This document shows, one piece after another, positions 55,914 through 64,000 of a stretch of 64,000 nt of DNA. The translations under genes and the position numbers were made by a program. Position 1 is the first letter of the stretch, and every line of letters begins with the position of its first letter. Source of the stretch: Diphasiastrum complanatum (Eukaryota; Streptophyta; Lycopodiopsida; Lycopodiales; Lycopodiaceae); assembly GCA_029204225.1 (NCBI GenBank), contig CM055092.1:58282790-58346789 (forward strand), written 5' to 3'. The notes under the pieces were generated by a model. The model did no database searches and was not told where the DNA came from. It worked only from the letters and a program-made list of their open reading frames with translations.

Positions 55914-56713
55914 GGTTAAGTTAATCTAGGCCCTCCATTCTTTAGTAGGGTAAGTCTTAGAGGAGGAGATTTAGTTTAGGGTTTTATCTTTTAGGTTAAG
56001 CCGTCATTTGTTAGAAACTAAGGAGAGAAAAGAGAAAAAAGTGGATCTTACCCTCAGGAATACTGAGCATGCTCATTATCGTCTTCCCATCCTCTTGCTC
56101 AAGCTAGTTGGAGAAGCCATAGCATAGACTAGTTGGGAGTCTGCCATAGTCATGCTAAATGGAGCCATAGTCGACGGAGGACGCTGAAGATACAACATTA
56201 TTGTCGTTGTCGCTCTTTTTCTCGCTCTCTCTACATTTCTAACTACTCTTTCTAGTTCTTGCTTTGCTTTTCGCATCTTTCATGTCTTCCCTCCTTGCTT
56301 TATTTTCGCATAATCCTTTTTTTAGAATGGATGGATCGCTGGTGAAATACCTGATCTATTGAAGAAAAGTATTGAAGAAATGTCCCCCGAGATAGACGCC
56401 ATCTGCCGTGTTTTGAGCTTTTGTACCACTTCCACATGAGAAAAACGTGCAAAGAAACCATCGTTGCTGCTCTAGCCATCATCTTTTACCCATCATTTTT
56501 TGCAGGGAGAGGATCTTAGCGGCGATGCGAGAGATGCGAGAAAATGCTTTTTATGGAAAACCGTTCTTTCAAGAGCTGTGTGGCAGTTTGTGGAATCTAC
56601 ATCATTGCCACATGCAGCTTATTCCAAGCGGAATTTGATCACCAAGAACTTTCCGAGGAGTCACTACTCCATTGCTGACAAAGAGAAATTTTTATGAAGA
56701 AACTCTCTCAGTC

Positions 56714-56847
56714 TATCTATGTCTGATTATCGCAGATCAGAGGGCTATCATCACTCTTCATAGGCAGAATCTCTGCTCAATATCTACGTCTGATTATCGC
56801 AGATCAGAGGGCTATCATCACTCTTCATAGGCAGAATCTCTGCTCAA
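56714..56847 (+). repeat. 67-bp tandem duplication in element G
   Basis: Two adjacent 67-bp units (56714-56780, 56781-56847) differ at one base (TATCTATGTC against TATCTACGTC). A recent event. Confidence 0.92.
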
Positions 56848-57156
56848 AGCAATGTTGTTTACTGATCCTTTCACTAACTATTGTGGAGCTAATCTATCAC
56901 TTCCACAAGAAGCGAGCATGCTGCATTCTCTATTGTTTAACCTATCTAAGTCTCTTTGAGCCTTCACCACTATGGTGAATTGAGAGAGTATGAGGAGCCA
57001 TGAAACTATCTACTGTTGTGCTGACAACTCTCTTTAAGAAACACGCTATCCACTTCACAACTGGGGCTCTTGGTCAGCGAGCTACCTCTGAGAGTATCTC
57101 ATGGAGCTGCAGAAGCTCACTACGGACTGGTGATAGAGCGACCAACGCATTATTTG

Positions 57157-57420
57157 CTATCTCATTATAGAGCACAACGTCATCCACCAAGTTGTCTGAT
57201 AAAGTCCAAAGTTTTCATTTAAAGGGTGACCAAGAGCAATGACGAAGTCATCCTCATCGCATTTTTTGTTGAACTGGTTAAGCTGATAAACAGTAGTAGC
57301 TTTAATAGTGGCAAAATTGACACCATGTCTAAAGTCCGATCCTACAGCTTGCAGGTATGCACTGAGATAAGGTAAATCCAACACCTCACCAGCATTTTTC
57401 TTGAACTTTTCTATTCGCAC
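57157..57420 (-). pseudogene. Fragment of a plant GDSL esterase/lipase captured in element G
   Basis: On the minus strand the frame reads LDLPYLSAYLQAVGSDFRHG then VNFATIKATTVYQLNQFNKK. The PYLSAYLxxxGSDFRHGxNFAT phrase is the conserved block II region of plant GDSL esterases. These are secreted hydrolases acting on lipids and cell-wall esters. Only about 45 residues are recognisable. The catalytic GDS, Asn and C-terminal DxxH blocks are absent, and the sequence after KK is not family-like. The fragment is antisense to element G and has no function of its own that I can support. Confidence 0.65.
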
Positions 57421-57499
57421 AGCTGATTTTCAGCGTCCACAGCGATTAAAAGACATCCATAGGTCCTGTGCGAGTATCCGACAGTCTAGGAAACCATGC

Positions 57500-57800
57500 C
57501 ATCATCTTTTGCAGGGGGGCGGATCTTAACGGCGTGCCAGTTGCAGGAAAGTCATCCATAGGTACTGTGTGAGCTTATGCGAGTCTCAGCCAACTTAGCG
57601 AACAAAATCTGCCAGTTGCGCCTCAAGAACAGCTTGCCAGTTGCCGTTTGAGCCCTAGATAGCCATCTGCTGGTTATATCTTTTGCTCAAGTTGCTTGCC
57701 AGTTGCAGAACAGCCTGTCAGTTGCCGTTTGAGCCCCAGATAGACATTTGTCAGTGATCTTTTGCTCAAGAACAACCTGCCAGTTGCATCTTTTGAGGTG
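57500..57800 (+). repeat. Degenerate repeat with GCCAGTTGC units
   Basis: GCCAGTTGC, or one-base variants, occurs about eight times, together with two copies of GTTGCCGTTTGAGCCC(C/T)AGATAG near 57640 and 57722. It belongs to the interior of element G. Confidence 0.65.
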
Positions 57801-58384
57801 TTTTTCTGCGAATTTCCTACTCGCACAGTTGATTTTCAGCATCTACAGAGGTTAAGAGCCATCCATATCCACTATGCGAGTTTTTAAAACTTCAAAATTT
57901 GAGAATCTTCCTCAAAAAGTCCTTCAAAGTCAGATCCACACAATTTTGAAAAGTTTCACCACTTGCACATCCACTTTTTAGGTAGTGCAGATCTCAGGAT
58001 CCACTAATTTCCACTGTGCCAGTGTCCGGAAGAGTTGGCATCATCATTTCTAGCCTCCCTTTGACTTTTACGCGCAAACAAGTTTTTTAGAGCAAAACCC
58101 GTTCGCACAGGAAATACTCAGCTAGATCTCTGATCCTTACCAACTAAAAGTGAGTGTGCGAGTACCCCTTTAAATAAAAAATGTGCGAAACCATGCAATA
58201 TTCGCACACCAGAAGAGGCCCCAAGGTGTGTGAATTCTCTTGAGGAGGTAACACTTTGTCAAATCAAAAAAAAAAAAAGCCATGTGCTTTCGCAACCTGA
58301 AAAAACACTTCAGAGGTAATATTGGCCATCAAAAACCCCTGTGCAAATACTTCCATCAGAATCTGTTGAGTTTTTCCTCGAAAT

Positions 58385-58900
58385 GACGAGCAATTTGCCC
58401 TTCAATCTGCAGCGCTGTGCGAGTAGTACGCATCCCTGTGCGGGTCTTTTGGGAACCTTTCAAAACCTGTGCGAGTCATTTCCAGGTTTGTGCGAGTCAT
58501 TTTGTTCCCCTGTGCGAGTCATTTTCTAGTTCTTTTGGGAACCTTTCAAACCTGTGCGAGTCATTGGGTTTGTGTGAGTCATTTTGTTCCCCTGTGCGAG
58601 TCATTTTCTAGTTCTCTTGGGAACCTTTCAAACCTGTGCGAGTCATTGGGTTTGTGCGAGTCATTTTCTAGCCCTGTGCAAGTCATTTTCTAGTTCTTTT
58701 GGGAACCTTTCAACCTATGCGAGTCATTTCTAGGTTTGTGCGAGTCATTTTTTGTTACCCTGTGTGAGTCATTTTCTAGTTCTTTTGGGAACCTTTCAAA
58801 CTTCTGCGAGTCATTTCCAGGTTTGTGCGAGTCATCTTCCAACTCTGTGCGAGTCATTTTTTGAGCTGTGTTAGTCATTTCCAGGTCTGTGCGAGTTCAT
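58385..58900 (+). repeat. Minisatellite of TGTGCGAGTCATTT units
   Basis: About 20 copies of (C)TGTGCGAGTCATTT are separated by short alternating linkers (CTAGTTCTTTTGGGAACCTT, TGTTCCCC, CCAGGTT). These form a higher-order period of roughly 90-110 bp repeated four to five times. The reading frames through it (MRVISRFVRVIL and similar) simply translate the repeat. Confidence 0.9.
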
Positions 58901-59687
58901 AAACTCTCAAAATTCTATTGTGCGAGTTCATAAACCTTCCGAGTCAAGTTACAGTCAGGTCAACTGTGCTTAATCCTTAATCCTAGCCGCGGTATTTCAG
59001 CAAGTAAACCACTCGCCCAACATGAAAATCGATGTGTGGTAAGCTAATCTACACTCTAATGAAGTGGGCAAGTACTCCCTGAGACCAAATGACGGTACGA
59101 CATTTAAAACAAAAAAGAAAAAAAAAATCCTAAATTTGCCCAAACCGGTGACATAAGCTACTCGCTCACCACATTTTGGGCCTCCATTGATCACAGTTGA
59201 TAACTTTTATCAGTGGGCGCGTACATTATTCACACACATTTTCGACATAGAAGAAATTGCCGCCTGAGCGAAACGTCATACCACTTGTGTGCATTTCTTG
59301 AAAAACCCTGACCATTTTGTCTTGACCGAGCTTTGCCCACTCGCCCAGCTGTCTAGCATCTCTCAAACGTATTTGACTAACCGGCCACCCAGCTGTGTGG
59401 CGTCTTAACTCTGTTCACTCTGCATTTTAGCATCAATCCTTGCCAGTGCAATGACGATGGCTATGCATACCTCTGATCTAACGGTTCTCACCACCCATCC
59501 TTGTACAGAGCCATCACACCGAAGCAATCCAATATTACTTATTCTAGCTGGGACAGGCCTTAGACACCTCCAGTAGGAAACGCCTTGGACGTGCACTAGC
59601 AGGAAGCCATAGAGTAAGCAAGAAAATGATTGCACCCTCACCCATACACCACCATTCTAAAGAGTAGTGACACCTACTTAGATCAAG

Positions 59688-61605
59688 ATGCAAGGCTCCT
59701 GGAGTCCACCATGGGTAGAAAAGAAAATACCTCGGATAGATGCGCCAAAGTACGATGAGGAATCAGACCCAGTCAGATTCCTTCAAGATTTCGACAATGC
59801 TTGTAAGTTTTATGGCGACAGCTCTGAAATCGAAAAGGTGAGACTGTTTTCTATTATTCTTCAAGGCTGTGAAGATTATTAAAATATTATCTTCCTATCT
59901 CGAGTTTGGGGTCAAGTCCATGATAATTTCCAATAGATTTCATGTTGTACATATAAGGAGTGTGAATTGAGCACATATCCTTCTAGTGTAGCTCGGATTT
60001 GAGTTAGATAGGTTCAATTGTAATGACATGCAAATGTTTTGGTAGCATGCAAAGTCTTACTGTATGCATGCAAGCCACATGCAATCAGTGCATACAACAT
60101 GCAAAGTAGTTTCTGTGATCTACACATGTCTAGGCAATTTTTTGAGTTGACATGCAGTACATGCACCATACATGCATGCAGTTACACATGTGGATCTTTG
60201 GTAGGTGAATTAGTTTAGTTAAGTGGACTTTCCATGCAACTCCACTGTAGGAATTCGAGTCTCTCTCATGTAGGGAAAGCTGGGCATGTTTTGCCATATT
60301 GTGAATATTGAAATTTTGGTGTTTTGGACTCATTCTCTCTCTACCCGAGTTTTCTATGTATGATTTTCTCTCTCTACCTGAGAGCAGCCTCTTTTTCCCA
60401 TACTGAACACTTAGAATTATTTCTGACATTCATCTCTCATAGTAAAGAGTTAGATTTTTTCATCAGATGTATGCCATTGTGCTCTTGCCTTAGATTTTTC
60501 AAGCATACTGTTCTTTGATCAATCTTGTGCAATCACAACACCTCAGTAAGATCCTGTAGGGTGTGTGGTAAAGTTCACACGTGCTAAAAACTTCACAAAG
60601 GCGACACCAAGGAATGGTTTTTAAACCTTGAAGGCCCGAACAACACATCTTGGGTACCATCACTACAACACTCATCAAAAGGTTTCTAAGCTCACTCAAA
60701 GCCCTTTTATCCAATCGACTTAGATCAAGATGTGAAGCAAAGAATCAGTACGCACCTACATCGAGCACTTCAAGCGTCTTAAAGTAGACTGTGTCGATGA
60801 TAAAATCACTGAAAAAATAGCCATTAATTTATTCCTAGTCAGGTTTCTCAAGGCCATCAGGAGAGAATTGAAACTCGTAGACTCTTACGCGACACTAAAG
60901 GACACGATGGACGATGCCATCCGAGAAGAAGATGAAGGATCTGACGAGGATTATGATTATCGTGAGAAAAAGGGTAAGGGACTGGCTAAACATGAGACTT
61001 CACGTATTGAAGAATCCACCTCAACTAGCATGATCAATATCCCTCAGCATCTAGAAGGTTGATAATGGACACACCAAGCACAAATGGAGAAGTTGATCTC
61101 AAAGTTCCAAAATGCTAAATGATATGGCTGAAAAGACCTTCCCTATCCATGGGAATATATGGTGCCTTGTGTGTGCTCAATGCCATGCTGCCAACGAGTG
61201 CCCACATGCAAGAACGTATTATCAGCAGGCACCAAGACCACTGTACCATCCGTACATACCACCTGGACCTACGAATTACGCACCGAACTACACTGCCAAT
61301 GCTTTCGCGTAGAGGTCAAGACAATACCAACCAAGGCCAATAGGCCCAATTTTTTTATCAACCTCAATCCTCTGGTTCTATGAACCATCCTACACCACTT
61401 TTACATTCTCAATCAAAGTCTTCTTATCCAAGGCCGATCGCTTTCGATCCAACACAACAACCTTTTGTAGAGAGTCAATATATTGCTACATTGTCTATCA
61501 CACAAGTTGATTCCGACTACATAGACCCAACGATGTACTATATAGAAAATACCAATGTGCCTGCTCATCAAGTTGATCCATATGCACCTTACCAAAATTA
61601 GTAGT
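59688..61605 (+). pseudogene. Ty3/gypsy-like gag in element G, split by a 0.66-kb insertion
   Basis: The first part is IPRIDAPKYDEESDPVRFLQ with FDNACKFYGDSSEIEKVRLF (59688-59880). After an unrelated stretch of about 660 bp it resumes as GDTKEWFLNLEGPNNTSWV near 60600, then LRAIRRELKL-type text and DSYATLKDTMDDAIREEDEG (60868-61060). A zinc knuckle-like CLVCAQCHAANECP follows (61160-61205; the His is displaced). A proline/tyrosine-rich tail with RPLYHPYIPPGPTNYAP ends near 61600. Capsid and knuckle order match gypsy gag. Multiple shifts make it non-functional. No protease follows. Confidence 0.7.
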
Positions 61606-63984
61606 ATTAGATGTGTCTAGGCTCGTCTAGTCTTACTTATTCTTTTGTCATCCATGGATACATAGTTGCTTTCAATCCATGTAAGGTCTATCTAGCACCC
61701 ATGTAAGGTCTATCTCAAAAATCATCCATAGATACGACCGAGAATGTACCACCTCAGATCTATGTCTTCATTACGTCTCTATGACCGAGCAATTGATATC
61801 ATACCCTGGAGCCAAGTTTTGAGCTACCGCCTGATGAATAATTAGTTTTGTGTCTAGATGACAACCCGTATTTTTTTTTATCTGAGTGAAAGTGATTGTC
61901 TTATTGCATACTATGTAAATGTTATATGTTATGACTTTGTTTTTTTCTTTGTATAGCTGTAGCTATGGCCTTGTGCCAAGTTCGATACTGGATTGCAAGA
62001 GTTTGGTTTAAGAGTGTCATGCAATTTCTTCTATAGCGTTATCTGCTCCAATTTTTCATTTTTTCTCTTATTTCAAGTTTTGTCCTGTCAACTATGTCGT
62101 TTGTTGTCGCATGTTTGTTTGTTCTATTGTCATATGGTTTGGTGTGTTTTCTTTTGTAGCTGCACTATAGGTGATATTTCATCGGCAATTTAGTCTACTT
62201 CTACAGTTGCAGTATCACACGAATTGTCATTGGGATATATCTCTACATCTTACCAATGATTTCAACAACTTTCAATAGGAACAAAAAGAGCAGTCAAGGG
62301 ACTTCAACAACGAATGCTCAGTTTGGCAACAAAAGGTGCATCTTATCATACTGCAACCATGATCCAGCAAAAGATCCATCTTCCCAACACGATGGAATAT
62401 CTGCGACAACACCACCACCGCCATCATCAATAAGCAGTTGGTTTTACTTAAGCGATACAATATCTACGCTTTTCCAATTGTCTCACCATGGCCATCACAT
62501 CGTCAATAAAGTGGCAGCTTGTACCAGTGAAAGGCTCTCAAGTCATATCAAAGGCAAAAGCTATGTGCAAATTGACGCAGACCACAAGTGTTCCTACCAA
62601 CGCCAACAACGATGCTTTATTGGCAAAATGTACATTGAGCAGTGGTAATCGTGTCTCAAGACCATACTATCGTTGTTGTACATCATCCATTCGATCATCT
62701 GTGGAGGCCACAATAAGCGCAAGTCATCATTGAGTGAAATCTCGTAGGCCTACGTAAACTGAAGGACTCTCAAGTCAATCAGAGATTGAAGTTATGAGCG
62801 CACAACCTCAATGACAAAGCTATTTTCAAAGGCGAGCAATGATGATTCCGTGGAGAATTGTACAAAGAGCATTGGTTATATTATGGAGAGATATGGAAAA
62901 CCACACAATACTTATCTCATTCCTTTTTTCCATCCATTCATTTCCTCATATTCCACCATATGGTAAATCTTGAAACTTCATCTCACTTCTCCCATCCTTG
63001 TTTCAAGACCTCATTTCCACCCGATTAATCGATCTGAACTTGCTCTGGGTTATGACTTGAAACACTTTGTAAAGCAAACAACTCTACGACATCTGCAACA
63101 GACCACTGATGTTGTTTAAAAGCTCCAAGGGAATAAAGCAAGAATGATAGAGGCTCTCACCAATAAAATGCCAGTCGTGTCGCCGCAAAAGAGTTCAGCT
63201 TCTTGATAACTCTAAAGCACATGACTATGTGTATGAAAAAAAAAAACGTCATACAAGTCTCTAGATACAATTGCTACAATTCAAAGAGCTCTCAAACTGT
63301 GCAAAGAGCTCAAAGAAGTTGTAGTGGCACAACAACATCAAAAGAGGAGATCTCTGTCAACAAAGTATTTTCAGAGACAATAGTTTATCAACTATAGTAC
63401 CTTTGTGTTCGTGAGGCAGACAAATCTACACCATCTACAACATACCATTGATATAGTTTGGCGTTTGAAGCAACGAACTCAAGGATGTTAGAGGTTTTCA
63501 ACAATGATTATGAGCCATGTCTTAAGTCCCAAAAAAAAGAAAAAAAATCAAACAGCTGCAAGAAATGTCAAATGGAAAACTTCTGCTAACAAAAGTGCTT
63601 TCAAAAGACAATAATGAGCAAAGGAATTTTGATCCATCCAGCCTCTTCCATCTATCCACCTTCACCACTTCCGAGATTACAACACCTTCTATCACACCCA
63701 CTCCATCTTCATCTCACTACCATTCAATAACCCCTTGTGTGGCATTCACATCATGTCTCAAGAAATACTAAGCTCGTGTACATCATCCGTTGAATCATTT
63801 GCATGAGCAATTGGAAGTAAGTCATCAACGAGCCAATTCCAACCTAATTCAATCCAAATCTTCTGGAGATGCTCATACTTCTTCAAAGCTTCATCTCCTA
63901 CGGAGACTCCTCCAGCACCATAAGGAGCGGGGTCTTAACATTGCACTTGGCGTGGGACTGCCAAGTTCTAAACGGAGGGGATAA
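61606..63984 (+). other. Element G 3' interior without pol
   Basis: 2.4 kb with no RT, protease or integrase signature in any frame. Two diverged blocks share text (TCATC(C/G)ATTCGATCATCTG-like near 62685 and 63785; CTACACCATCTACAACATACC-like near 63080 and 63430), so part of it arose by duplication. It ends in the polypurine tract before the 3' LTR. Confidence 0.6.
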
Positions 63985-64000
63985 TGTAGGCTGATATTCC

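Larger units (their letters stand above)
55466..64000 (+). mobile_element. Large LTR element G with gag only, 3' LTR cut by window end
   Basis: The 16 bases TGTAGGCTGATATTCC occur at 55466 and again at 63985-64000. The second copy is preceded by a polypurine tract ACGGAGGGGATAA (63972-63984), as expected at an internal/3' LTR junction. The 5' LTR is about 55466-55913, ending GGCAACA, with a TATATATA box at 55766. The left insertion point is inside copia RT coding. The interior of about 8 kb has a gypsy-like gag (59688-61605) but no protease, RT or integrase. It also has several tandem repeats and a GDSL fragment. It looks like a large non-autonomous derivative (LARD-like). The primer site after 55913 (GGTTAAGTTAATC) is not one I recognise. 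Confidence 0.75.

Noticed and set aside
58385-58900. CRISPR-like regularly spaced repeats
   Set aside because: Spacers are themselves repeated linkers of uneven length in a eukaryotic retroelement; no cas genes. It is a minisatellite.
60130-60430. 99-codon minus-strand ORF in the stretch splitting the element G gag
   Set aside because: Composition reflects CATGCA and CTCTCTC-rich insert sequence; no family resemblance.

Overview
The window is nuclear DNA of a land plant with a large, repeat-rich genome. It holds one intron-rich host gene and long stretches of Ty1/copia and Ty3/gypsy remnants, including a chromodomain-bearing gypsy and a gypsy with a tRNA-Asp type primer site. It also holds a Helitron helicase remnant, a CACTA-type transposase remnant and a plant GDSL-esterase fragment. 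The lineage cannot be fixed from sequence alone; the element density and kilobase-long introns would suit a fern, lycophyte, bryophyte or gymnosperm as well as a large angiosperm genome.

Layout. 1-2837: decayed copia pol on the minus strand. 3110-3632: Helitron-type helicase tail. 3633-5561: simple repeats, an inverted repeat and an unrecognised minus-strand reading frame. 5562-22976 (+): the only host gene I can assemble, an SMC-family ATPase of about 1,260 residues in 21 exons. Exons were joined by GT/AG sites, reading phase and domain order; one junction (exon 17/18) does not fit in phase. Its introns carry a gypsy pol remnant (9.0-10.0 kb), a small LTR element with a primer site (17.2-18.6 kb), the tail of a chromodomain gypsy (18.6-19.5 kb) and a copia gag scrap (19.6-20.0 kb). 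24.2-31.0 kb: copia and gypsy fragments, with a gypsy LTR that itself contains a solo copia LTR flanked by a 5-bp duplication. 31.9-33.4 kb: CACTA-like transposase remnant.

33734-50070 is one minus-strand copia insertion (called D here), bounded by the duplication CCATT. Two later elements sit inside it: a near-complete plus-strand copia (C, 36658-42070), and a non-autonomous LTR element (E, 44463-49761, duplication AAAAT) that landed in D's 5' LTR. The 34066-35494 part of D is inverted. 50675-51483 is a solo gypsy LTR, and 51801-53812 and 54697-55465 are two further copia pol fragments. From 55466 to beyond the window end runs a large LTR element (G) with a gypsy-type gag, no visible pol, tandem repeats and a captured GDSL-esterase fragment.

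The most interesting host feature is the SMC gene. It has Walker A, hinge, signature and Walker B segments in normal SMC order. It also has a Rad50-like CPICH motif in the coiled coil after the hinge, an unusual Q-loop, and no glycine-rich end to the hinge. It does not fit neatly into SMC1 to SMC6. All family assignments come from reading translations by eye; no database search was run.
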